From the NCBI GenBank assembly GCA_045627385.1, contig JAZQNO010000007.1:1-64000 (forward strand): a DNA stretch of 64,000 bases. The letters are read 5' to 3'. The position numbers and the translations under genes are program-made. The notes below the pieces were generated by a model, which did no database searches, was not told the origin of the DNA, and saw only the letters and a program-made list of their open reading frames with translations. Of the stretch, positions 32,868-41,404 are shown piece by piece; the stretch's first letter is position 1; every line of letters starts with the position of its first letter. Source of the stretch: UBA1757 sp045627385 (GTDB lineage Bacteria > Bacteroidota > Bacteroidia > Bacteroidales > UBA1402).

Positions 32868-33839
32868 TCAATTGGTTTTGAAAAAATGAGTGTAGCCCAA
32901 CTGCAGGCGGTGCGGTGCCGTGTCGTTCAAGCCATACTGATATTGCAGGAACAGGCGTCCCTTCGCTTCACTGGCAGATTTTCCCTGCGTCGCACCGAAG
33001 GAAGCCGGACAGAAGGAAACCCGGCTGCGCACCACGATGGGCTGGTCGCCGTCGCCGGTCCAGCCGCAATAGCCGCCGGCGCCGTTCTCCCATTGGATTT
33101 TCCAGAAATCCAAACCGCATTTGAGGTAGAAAGAGGGAGCGTCGTTCTGAAAACGGGTATTCATCTGGTAGCAGAGGAAGCCGACGTTTCCGGTCAGACG
33201 CAGCGATTTCAGAACTGAGGTTTCAGACATCCGCCACGATTTGCCGCAGGTCAGATCGAAAAGATAACCGGGCGTATCGAAGAAGCGCGCATAGCGGTAA
33301 TTCTCGGAGGAGGCTGTCTTCAACACAATGCGGAACAGCAGATCGGGCCGATGTTCCGATTCCTGAAGCAGCGCGATATTGGTGGAGAGATAGAAATCGC
33401 CTATGACCGTGTGGCCCGAGCCCGACTCTCGGACAGATGGGTCGAACAGCATGGAAGCCCTTTCACGGCAAACGGCCGAGGTGATGGTGTAGTACTCGTA
33501 GGCTACTCCCCAGCCTTCCACAGAAAGGCGTCCCGGAATGGCCACCCATTCCAGCCTGCAGGAAAGACTTGCGGTACGGTCGCCGTCTCCTGCGAAGAAA
33601 TCGGCGGAAACCTCTGCAGCAGAGCGCTCCTCCACCCTGCCGTCCTTCCATTCGGGAGCAGGCAAGGCATTCGGGCCGAAATGGGCACTGGTGAGAGTAT
33701 ATACCGATTCCCAGGAAGGTGCCTGATATTCGCCTGCATGAAGTGCGCTCCACCACGAAGGAGGCTGCACGGCAAACGCCAGAGCAGGCAGCCACGACAA
33801 AGCCGCGACAAGGAGTCGGAAGGAAAAGCCCCGTTTCAT
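32868..33839 (-). CDS. Exported protein of unknown function, possibly beta-rich
   Basis: The 323-residue protein has a signal peptide (about 1-23, ending ALAFA), no lipobox and no enzyme motif I recognise. The sequence is rich in aromatic and alternating residues (YLSTNIALLQ, LRLTGNVGFLCYQMN) and ends in LQLGYTHFFKTN, with a terminal aromatic stretch like an outer-membrane beta barrel. A small outer-membrane barrel or a soluble beta-sandwich are both possible. It sits between an SGNH hydrolase (10-nt gap) and the AXE1 esterase. Confidence 0.7.
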   Translation of the reverse strand: MKRGFSFRLLVAALSWLPALAFAVQPPSWWSALHAGEYQAPSWESVYTLTSAHFGPNALPAPEWKDGRVEERSAAEVSADFFAGDGDRTASLSCRLEWVAIPGRLSVEGWGVAYEYYTITSAVCRERASMLFDPSVRESGSGHTVIGDFYLSTNIALLQESEHRPDLLFRIVLKTASSENYRYARFFDTPGYLFDLTCGKSWRMSETSVLKSLRLTGNVGFLCYQMNTRFQNDAPSFYLKCGLDFWKIQWENGAGGYCGWTGDGDQPIVVRSRVSFCPASFGATQGKSASEAKGRLFLQYQYGLNDTAPHRLQLGYTHFFKTN

Positions 33840-33849
33840 CGGAATCCGT

Positions 33850-34773
33850 CTATTCGGTTTTCAATCGAAGGCCTGAAGGAAGTCCCAGCAGGCGGTACTG
33901 CATCAGTTTGGCGATGCGGTACTCCCCTTCCGTGGAAGGATGGAGCCGGTCGGTGGCCGGTTTGTTGATATACCGGCTGTGGCTGTCCAGATTGGGCAGC
34001 AGGCCGCTTTCGGCATACAGGTCCGCCACGGGCACTGACCAGTAGGCGGCGGCTTTCTTCATCACTTCGACATAATCTTCCAAGAACAGGCCCCGAGCGT
34101 TGCAGTAGAATTCATCCGGCTGTACATTCTTGGCGTTGAACTTGGCATATCCTCGGTGAATGGGCGTCATCATCACAATCTGGGCATCGGGGAAACGTTC
34201 TTTCAGATAGCAGAGCGCCTGATTGAGCCTGCCGCAGAAAGTCGTGTCCGACATGACGGGCGTGCGATGGTTGCGGAGCGTCATTCCGACACCTTTGGCC
34301 TCGACCTCGATTTCTTCGTACTGGAAAAATTCGCCTATCGGACATCCGCCGTTGTAGTCGTTAGTGCCGGCAAAGATGAAGATGGCGTCGACCTCTCCTG
34401 CATGCTCGGCGTACAGTTTTTGGGCTTGAGCGTAGATCTGATGCCACTGATGGCCGCTGATGCCGTAATTGTAGGTAGCGCCGAATCCCATCAGTTGAGA
34501 CAGGTATTCCCACCAGAGAGTGGCCTCAGGTCCGAGCGTGCGCTTGTCCGTCATCGAATCGCCGAGAATGCCGATGCGCTGACCGGCCCATTGGGTCTTG
34601 AGGGTCTTTTCCTTTTTGGAAATCACTTGGTTGTGGTGCTCAACGACTGCCTCGCTGTTGGAAGGCGAGCCCGTCAGGCAATCCAAGCCGTTCCAGTCCT
34701 GAGCCTGCGGTTGGGCAGAAACGAGGCCTGCTGTCAACAGACAGCAGGCACACGAAATCAGTATTCTTTTCAT
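33850..34773 (-). CDS. Secreted SGNH/GDSL hydrolase
   Basis: The protein has about 307 residues from ATG 34773 (MKRILISCACC); ATG 34779, overlapping the SusD stop as TGATG, is also possible. A signal peptide (about 20 residues) is followed by the four SGNH blocks: GDSMTD, a glycine in GISGHQWH, GTND and DRLHPS. SGNH enzymes in PULs usually remove acetyl, methyl or feruloyl groups from polysaccharides. It directly follows SusD1, so it is probably an acyl esterase acting on the imported or captured glycan. Confidence 0.83.
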   Translation of the reverse strand: MKRILISCACCLLTAGLVSAQPQAQDWNGLDCLTGSPSNSEAVVEHHNQVISKKEKTLKTQWAGQRIGILGDSMTDKRTLGPEATLWWEYLSQLMGFGATYNYGISGHQWHQIYAQAQKLYAEHAGEVDAIFIFAGTNDYNGGCPIGEFFQYEEIEVEAKGVGMTLRNHRTPVMSDTTFCGRLNQALCYLKERFPDAQIVMMTPIHRGYAKFNAKNVQPDEFYCNARGLFLEDYVEVMKKAAAYWSVPVADLYAESGLLPNLDSHSRYINKPATDRLHPSTEGEYRIAKLMQYRLLGLPSGLRLKTE

Positions 34774-34778
34774 TGACA

Positions 34779-36542
34779 TCAGTTCAGTTTCAGATCCCAA
34801 GGAACGAAAATCTGCGATTCGATCAGAGGCTTCATGGCGTCCGCCTTGTCACCGTATTTGACAGAGACTCTGGAGGAGACGATGGAAGCGTCATAGGAGC
34901 CGTTACCCCAACGAAGGGCACTGCGGATCATCATCGGATAGATCTTGCCTTCTCCGGCGAACTCCAGCATGGCCTCGTCGAGGAGAGCCATATCGTTGGC
35001 CTTCATGTTGGCCATCAGATGCACGTTGTCATTTTCAAGGACATAGGGTCTGTCCTTGAGGCTGAATGCTCCGCGGATACCCACGTGCGGATATTTGCGG
35101 GTACCCCAGGAAGCCGTACTGGTCCAGTCGTTGGTGAAGCCCTCAAATCCGGGCAGCGGCGTGCCGTAGCCCTTGTCGTCCTTGACCATGGCACCATCGG
35201 CATAGACGAAGTCAGTCGCCTGCAGACCGCCGTTGAGCAGAGCGTCGGCAGCCTCGAAACGGCCCAGACCGTTCAAAGCTTCCATCAGGAAGAAATGATA
35301 TTCGGTGGCGCGGAACAGATAGATGTGCACGTCGTCCTGATAGGCATTCACGCGGCTCGAACTTCCGTTCGGACGGAACTTGGCCAGGTAAGGCTGGTCC
35401 GTGAAGCGGTCTCCGAAGACCACGCTGTTGCGTTTTTCGGAACTCGAACTGTATCCGGGATTGAAGGTGTTGTTTTCGAAACGTTCGGACAGGACGGTCT
35501 TGCAGGGACGCAACAGGTACTGGTTGGGATAATCCTTGCTGAAATGATAGAGCAGACGGTTGGTCTGGTTGCGCGTATAGTCGTAGATGATGGCGCAGAC
35601 GACCTCACGGGCATGAGGCTCGACATTGTCCCAAAGTTTGGAATAGTTGCCGGCCGTTGCCGCCGTCGGCAGATAATAATAGTTCTTGTTCTGGTCGGAA
35701 ATCACTTCGTTGAGCGCGTCAAGCATCAGGTCGGCACAAAGCTGATACCAGGTCTTGGCATTGGTATAGTCGTTCTTTCCCTGAAGCGCTGCCGCTTTCC
35801 ACAAAGCCAGTTTGGCCATCAGACCTTCATAGGGAGGTGTCATATAGTCCCAATAGCGGTACTGGCTGCTGGCCAGTTCGGTTTCGGGATCGAGCCATTC
35901 GTACCACGAGAAGGTGAGTTTGCCGTTGACGTTGTCAGTAGAAGCGTCTCCATTGTCGAGCAAGCTGATGCAGCGGTCCACAATCTGTTCCAGATTCAGG
36001 ACTTCAAACTTTTCCGTATCCGTCAGATCCTGCATCTGGATGAGCGGGTCGTCGAACCAAACAGCCTGACCGTAGATTTCAGCCAGAGTCAGATAAGCCC
36101 AGACTTTCACGCGGAGCGTCAGACTCTCCAGGGCGTCAAAGCGGTCGTCGTCGGTCAGTTCGGGCTTTTCCCTGCGGAAAGTGCGCATGTTGTCGAGATA
36201 GTCGTTGCACGACACAATCACCTCGTAGTAGCCGGCAGGGTCTGCATAGGAGTTGCCCGACAGATCGGCATTGTAATTGTAGAGGGCTATCAGTTCCGGC
36301 AGAGAATACTCGGTCGGTTCAAGCAGTTCTCCACGGGTTTCGGTCAGAAAGATCGCCTTGTCGCCTATAGCCTGCAGTTTGCTGATGATGCCTATGTAAC
36401 CGGTATACACCTCCGTTTGAGAAGTGATATAGTCGTCGGACGAAAGGACGTCGTTGGTCTGAGGATCGAAGAAATTGCTGCAGGAAGGCAGCATAAGGGC
36501 CATCATGGCCACACTGACGAAACAAAAGATATTCTTTCTCAT
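34779..36542 (-). CDS. SusD-like surface glycan-binding lipoprotein (pair 1)
   Basis: The protein has about 587 residues from ATG 36542; in-frame ATG codons at 36554 and 36551 are also possible. The lipobox is MLPSCSNFF. The helical TPR-like SusD scaffold is visible in segments such as YEVIVSCNDYLDNMRTF and LTLRVKVWAYLTLAEIYGQA, and FRATEYHFFLMEALNGLGR near the C-terminal half. It caps the SusC transporter next door and captures substrate at the cell surface. SusC1 ends at 36555, just upstream, so the two are translated together. Confidence 0.9.
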   Translation of the reverse strand: MRKNIFCFVSVAMMALMLPSCSNFFDPQTNDVLSSDDYITSQTEVYTGYIGIISKLQAIGDKAIFLTETRGELLEPTEYSLPELIALYNYNADLSGNSYADPAGYYEVIVSCNDYLDNMRTFRREKPELTDDDRFDALESLTLRVKVWAYLTLAEIYGQAVWFDDPLIQMQDLTDTEKFEVLNLEQIVDRCISLLDNGDASTDNVNGKLTFSWYEWLDPETELASSQYRYWDYMTPPYEGLMAKLALWKAAALQGKNDYTNAKTWYQLCADLMLDALNEVISDQNKNYYYLPTAATAGNYSKLWDNVEPHAREVVCAIIYDYTRNQTNRLLYHFSKDYPNQYLLRPCKTVLSERFENNTFNPGYSSSSEKRNSVVFGDRFTDQPYLAKFRPNGSSSRVNAYQDDVHIYLFRATEYHFFLMEALNGLGRFEAADALLNGGLQATDFVYADGAMVKDDKGYGTPLPGFEGFTNDWTSTASWGTRKYPHVGIRGAFSLKDRPYVLENDNVHLMANMKANDMALLDEAMLEFAGEGKIYPMMIRSALRWGNGSYDASIVSSRVSVKYGDKADAMKPLIESQIFVPWDLKLN

Positions 36543-36554
36543 AACTTTCATCAT

Positions 36555-39500
36555 TTAGAACTTGAGGTTGACACCGAATTTGACCGTCTTGGGCAGAGCC
36601 ACCTTGGCATAGTCGACACCCTGCATCATGGCCGAATAGGAATAGGAGAACTCGGGATCGCTGCCCAGATAAGAGGTCAGACACCAGAGATTCTGGCCGC
36701 TCACGTAAAGACTTCCGCCTTGGAAGAAATCCATGATGACCTTGTCGAAAGTGTAACTCAGGGTGATGTCGCGCAACTTCAGATAGGAGGCATCCTCGAT
36801 CCATCTGGACGAGAAGTCGTTGTTGCCGACAAGATTGTTGTACTGAGCCCGAGGCATGTCGGTAATCTGACCGTCCATCGTCCAGCGGCGGAGCACGGCC
36901 AGACTCTGGTTGGAGAAGTCAGACGAAGATTCGGAGACCCTGCGCACGGCATTGTAGGCTTCGTTTCCGACCGACCAGATGAAATTGGCATCGATGGCAA
37001 AGCCCTTGTACTGGAAGCGGTTGAACAGGCTGCCGTACATGTCGGGAGTGGCCGAACCAAGCACGACACGGTCGGCGTCGTTGATGACGCCGTCGTTGTT
37101 CTGATCCACGTATTTCACGTCACCAGCTTCGAAATCGATGCCGTTGCGGTTGCGCATCGGACGCTGTTCGCCGGTAAGAGGATCGGTGTAGGCGGTGCGG
37201 GCTTCCAAGGTGGAGGAATAGACCGGGTACTCGCCGTCGGCCTGCAGACCGTAGAAACTGAAGGGAGCCTCGTCCACTCTGCTGACGAGCGTGGCGCCGT
37301 CGGAAAGAGTCGAAATCAGTTCGGTATCGGAACCCAGCGAAGTGATCACATTGTGGAGCGTGGTGGCCTTTCCGCCCAAAATCCACTTGAAGTTGCGGCC
37401 GTAGACGGGAGCGACCTTCAGCGACACGTCCACACCGTTCGAAACGATGGCGGCATCGTTGCTGTAGTGGAATCCGGTTCCGTAAAGCGAGGAAGTGGAA
37501 CCCGCCATCAGGACATCAGACACATTGTCGTTGTACCAGCCGAAAGACAGGCTCGCGCGGTTGGCCAGGAACGAAGCGTCCAAGCCGACATTGGCTCTGA
37601 GGGTTTCCTCCCACTTGATGGACGTGTTCGGCACATTGGTACGGATGATGCCGGCAATGCCCTGATAGAGTTCGCTGACGTAATAGTATTTGCCATAGTT
37701 GCCAGAGAAACGGCTGTTGCCGGTCTTGCCGTAATCGGCGTGGAAAGTGAGTCGGTCAAGCCAGTTCAGACTGGACAGAGCGTCGAGGTTGTGAAGCATC
37801 ACATTGGCCGATGCGCTGGGGAACACGCCGAAACGTTGTGCGTCCACACCCGTCGAAGAGGCGCCGTCGGTGGAAATGTTCACGCCGGCGTTGACCAGGC
37901 TGTTCCAAGTGTACGAAGCGCCGGCATAGGCGTTCATCCAGTTCCATTTGCTGGCGTATCCGTTGAAGAAACGTCCCAAAGTCTGGACATCGCTCAATGT
38001 CTGGTAGAAATCGCTCGGGGTATTGCGTCCGACACCCATGTCGGTTTCGAAATTGGTTCTGATGGCCTGTGTTCCCGCATTGACGACAAGTTCGTCGGCT
38101 CCGAAGGAATGTTTCCAAGTGCCGTTCAGACCGTAGAACAGATTGAACTGCTCGCTGACACCCTGACGGACTCTGTTGTTGCTTTCGCCGTAGGAATCGA
38201 AATAAGGCACGATGTCCTTGTTGTTGATACCGGGCACCATCACGCCTTCCTGGTCGTAGTTGTAATACAGGCCGACCATGGCGTTGACGGAGAGGTTACG
38301 GGTGGGTTTGTAACGCAGGACGGCCTGCAGGTTGGCGTCGTACTGACGCATGTCGGCGGTCATGTCGTTGATGACGGCCACCGGGTTGCTCACTGCGAAA
38401 TCGGAATTGGTATTGTTTCCGAAATAATAGGAAGAGTACGAATCCAGCAGATTGCCGTACATGTCGCTCTTGTAGGGGCTCAGAACCGGAGCGCGGCGGA
38501 TGGCCGTGAGCATGGGGTTGGTTTCGTCGAGCATGCCCTGTTCCTGATACGAACCGTCCAAATAGGCCAGGCCGAAGATGGCACCGATTTCAAAAGACTT
38601 GCTCACATTGACATCGGCATTGATCTGGGCATTGAAACGGTCCGACGAAGTGTTCTTGAGCGTTCCCTCGTCGTGGGTGTATCCGACGGATATGTCGTAT
38701 TTCGCCACGGCGTCGCCACCTTCCACGCGGACCAGATGGTCTGTCGTCATGGCATTGCGGTAGAGTTCGTTCTGCCAGTCGGTGTCGAAAGCGTAGAGAT
38801 AATTGTAGGCATCGCTTTCATCGGGACTCAGGAAGGGAAAATTGTTGAAAAACGTCTCCATGTTGTCGTAGCAGGTCATGCCGAGATCCGATATGTACGA
38901 CTTGAACTGGGATGCATTCATCAGAGGAATTCTGTGGTTGTTCCAATGATAGCCGAAACTGCCGTTATAGGTAATCTTCGTTTCCATGTCGTCGGAAGCG
39001 GCTCCGTCGGTCTCGATAAGCAGAACGCCGTTGGAAGCCAGCGAACCGTACTGCGAAGCCTCCGCTCCGGTCAACAGCCTGACACTGGCGATATCCTGCA
39101 CGTTGTATGCCTGGAAAATGCTTTTGGAATAGCCGCCGATGAGTTGCGATTCGTCGGAGGAAGGCATGTAAGGAATTCCGTTGATGACGATGAGAGGCAT
39201 GGAATTGGCGGCAAGCGTACGGATGCCGTGATAGGACATGTAGGCGCCCTCGCCAGGCATGCCGCTCTTCTGCGAAATCATCAGGCCGTTCAGTTCGCCC
39301 TGCAGCGCCTGCTCGACAGAGAGGGCTCCGTAGGCGAAATCCTTTTTGGCCAGGCTCGATTCAAGTCCGTTTTGCGTATACTTGAACGTATTCTCACCGG
39401 CCAGGACGACCTTGATTTCAGAACGGCCGCGGACAGCAAGCGTCTGGATGTAATAGCCGTCGGCCCAAACGCTGATGGAGGCGTCGGGGGCCACATCGAT

Positions 39501-39674
39501 GGCAAATGCACCGTCTTCGCCGGTGATGGCACTCTGTGCGCCCGGGCTGGACACGACAGCATTGACAAGCGGAATATTGTCTGCGGAACAGACATATCCC
39601 TTGAGGGTTTCGGCTGACATGGGTATCGCCAGCGCAAGCAGCAGGGCTGCTATCGTATATCTGATACTTTTCAT
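36555..39674 (-). CDS. SusC-like TonB-dependent outer-membrane transporter (pair 1, divergent)
   Basis: The 1039-residue protein has a signal peptide (about 1-21), a carboxypeptidase-regulatory-like domain (about 25-90), a plug (about 110-225, SVEQALQGELNGLMISQKSG and MPLIVINGIPYMPSS) and a 22-strand barrel ending TVKFGVNLKF. The plug departs from the usual SusC text, with MSYHGIRTLA in place of the common RIRGxxS motif. It imports oligosaccharides with TonB energy and is paired with SusD1. It lies 12 nt after a FAS1 lipoprotein gene. Confidence 0.9.
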   Translation of the reverse strand: MKSIRYTIAALLLALAIPMSAETLKGYVCSADNIPLVNAVVSSPGAQSAITGEDGAFAIDVAPDASISVWADGYYIQTLAVRGRSEIKVVLAGENTFKYTQNGLESSLAKKDFAYGALSVEQALQGELNGLMISQKSGMPGEGAYMSYHGIRTLAANSMPLIVINGIPYMPSSDESQLIGGYSKSIFQAYNVQDIASVRLLTGAEASQYGSLASNGVLLIETDGAASDDMETKITYNGSFGYHWNNHRIPLMNASQFKSYISDLGMTCYDNMETFFNNFPFLSPDESDAYNYLYAFDTDWQNELYRNAMTTDHLVRVEGGDAVAKYDISVGYTHDEGTLKNTSSDRFNAQINADVNVSKSFEIGAIFGLAYLDGSYQEQGMLDETNPMLTAIRRAPVLSPYKSDMYGNLLDSYSSYYFGNNTNSDFAVSNPVAVINDMTADMRQYDANLQAVLRYKPTRNLSVNAMVGLYYNYDQEGVMVPGINNKDIVPYFDSYGESNNRVRQGVSEQFNLFYGLNGTWKHSFGADELVVNAGTQAIRTNFETDMGVGRNTPSDFYQTLSDVQTLGRFFNGYASKWNWMNAYAGASYTWNSLVNAGVNISTDGASSTGVDAQRFGVFPSASANVMLHNLDALSSLNWLDRLTFHADYGKTGNSRFSGNYGKYYYVSELYQGIAGIIRTNVPNTSIKWEETLRANVGLDASFLANRASLSFGWYNDNVSDVLMAGSTSSLYGTGFHYSNDAAIVSNGVDVSLKVAPVYGRNFKWILGGKATTLHNVITSLGSDTELISTLSDGATLVSRVDEAPFSFYGLQADGEYPVYSSTLEARTAYTDPLTGEQRPMRNRNGIDFEAGDVKYVDQNNDGVINDADRVVLGSATPDMYGSLFNRFQYKGFAIDANFIWSVGNEAYNAVRRVSESSSDFSNQSLAVLRRWTMDGQITDMPRAQYNNLVGNNDFSSRWIEDASYLKLRDITLSYTFDKVIMDFFQGGSLYVSGQNLWCLTSYLGSDPEFSYSYSAMMQGVDYAKVALPKTVKFGVNLKF

Positions 39675-39686
39675 TGTTCCCTCAGA

Positions 39687-41396
39687 TTAATTGTTGGTTG
39701 AAATCGGACGCAGGCACCAGTGATGGAAGACCAGGCGGGTCGAGGTGCCGGTGGCGTTCTCCACATGGATGAGCAAAGGCAGAGCCGAACCGTCTCCGTT
39801 GATGTCGGGGATTTCCAGCTCTTCGATCACACATCCGCCATCCGTATCGTAATTGTTCTTCTTGCTGTGGGTAAGCTGCTCTTTCACTTCCTTATATCCT
39901 TCGGGCCAAGTGTTGGAAAGAGTGGTACCGCGGTCATAGTGGAACTTGGTCGACGAATCCACATTGATGTCGCTTTCGCCGAGTTTCTGCAGACCGCCGG
40001 ACAACACGGCATATACAATGACCTTGTAAGTCACGTTCTGGTTCTGGGCGAATCCCATGGCGAAACGGTACTTTCCCGGCGGAATGCGGTAAGGTGCCAC
40101 ACCCGTGACATTGCCGAACGCGTCATAGACCGGATGAATCATCTGCATGCGGATGTAATAGGGAGAAGTGGCGTCTTCGCAATAGCAGGAAAGGGCCGTA
40201 TTTCCGTGGAGTGGCCAGACACCGGCTTCAGGCGTCCATTCTTCCACTTCCACCTTGATTTCAAGATTCTTGAGATTGGCATAATCGAAATATTTCGACT
40301 TTTCTTCGGCCGAACAGTACTCGTAGTCGCGGTAGAAATCCTTGATGCGGTAAATAAGCATGCTGGTGGGGATCAACAGTCGCTTCACATCGTAGATGAC
40401 ACCATTGGAGACACTGATTGGATTCTGTGTGTCCACAGACTGTTCCGATTTCAGCCAGTAGCGGTCGTAAATGGATTTCAGACTCTCCGTGGTTTCCATG
40501 TCTTCGGGAGAATACTTGGTCGAGAAAAAGGCGACCTCGAGAATCCATTTGCGCAGAATGTCGAAATCGCGTTCCATTCCCCAGGACTTCAGGGTGCTGT
40601 CAGCGCGGGCCATGGCATCGTTGATCACGTCGTTGGAGAACATCAGCATGGTCGCGGTCAGCGATTCGCTGCTCAGACTGAAATTCTTGGCATCGAAGAA
40701 CTCGTTGGTATAAATCCATACCGTATCGTAAATCGTATTGCCGGTAGCGTCCACACCGATGGCCTTGCTGTTGTTCTTGTCGAACTGCTTGCCGCCGCTG
40801 GCGAGGATCATTTCACGGAACATGCTGTACTCTTCGGGCAACTCCTGGATATAGTCGTACAGCGAAACCGGAGTGACAATCATCGAACTGAGCACGTAAA
40901 TGTATCCGTCCAAGGTCTTCACCACCGACTTCACGGGAGCGCCGTTGAAGGTGATGTGGTCGAGATGGCCCAGCTGGCCGAGGGAATCGACGCCCACGGT
41001 CACGAACTTGCCGTGCCACATCAGGATGCGTTCGCCGTCGAACAGGTTGCTGGGAGAAATGCTGATATCCGTCACATGGGAATTGGCCAGATAGGCTTCC
41101 TCGCCGGCTTCAGGCTGCTGGAAATCCTCATTGGTCACCATCAGCAGCGTGTGGAGCTGTCCCTTTTCCTGCAGCGTTTTGAATACGCCGTTTTCGGAAA
41201 GGAAAGAATACATGTTCTTCAAATCGGCCTGAGCCGGATCCGAAAGATACTCTTCGGTGGTCATGTCCACCATGACAAGCTGGTCGTTGCTCACCTCCGT
41301 GTCGGAGTTGTAGTAGTGGTCCTGCCAGTCCTTGCCCTCGCAGGCAGCCATCAGAAGGGCTGCAGCTGCCATCAGAAACAAATGTCTGTATTTCAT
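39687..41396 (-). CDS. FAS1-domain surface lipoprotein C
   Basis: The protein has about 569 residues from ATG 41396, with ATG 41405 (overlapping the previous stop as TAATG) as an alternative. Lipobox LLMAACEGKDWQD has acidic residues after the cysteine, the surface-export pattern. One or two fasciclin-like domains occupy roughly residues 35-330 (YSFLSENGVFKTLQEKGQLH, LLMVTNEDF, FDGERILMWHGKFVTVG). A C-terminal beta-sandwich of about 190 residues follows (PPGKYRFAMGFAQNQNVTY ... LVFHHWCLRPI). It is a paralogue of the next FAS1 gene. Role unknown; cell-surface glycan or protein binding is the likely class. Confidence 0.75.
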   Translation of the reverse strand: MKYRHLFLMAAAALLMAACEGKDWQDHYYNSDTEVSNDQLVMVDMTTEEYLSDPAQADLKNMYSFLSENGVFKTLQEKGQLHTLLMVTNEDFQQPEAGEEAYLANSHVTDISISPSNLFDGERILMWHGKFVTVGVDSLGQLGHLDHITFNGAPVKSVVKTLDGYIYVLSSMIVTPVSLYDYIQELPEEYSMFREMILASGGKQFDKNNSKAIGVDATGNTIYDTVWIYTNEFFDAKNFSLSSESLTATMLMFSNDVINDAMARADSTLKSWGMERDFDILRKWILEVAFFSTKYSPEDMETTESLKSIYDRYWLKSEQSVDTQNPISVSNGVIYDVKRLLIPTSMLIYRIKDFYRDYEYCSAEEKSKYFDYANLKNLEIKVEVEEWTPEAGVWPLHGNTALSCYCEDATSPYYIRMQMIHPVYDAFGNVTGVAPYRIPPGKYRFAMGFAQNQNVTYKVIVYAVLSGGLQKLGESDINVDSSTKFHYDRGTTLSNTWPEGYKEVKEQLTHSKKNNYDTDGGCVIEELEIPDINGDGSALPLLIHVENATGTSTRLVFHHWCLRPISTNN

Positions 41397-41404
41397 AAGC
41401 CTCA

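Noticed and set aside
34773..39617. A 1614-codon open frame on the plus strand
   Set aside because: It is the antisense of the SusC1-SusD1 genes, whose minus-strand products show full family signatures. The plus-strand translation is His/Val/Gly-rich with no recognisable domain, a usual result of codon bias in the real genes.
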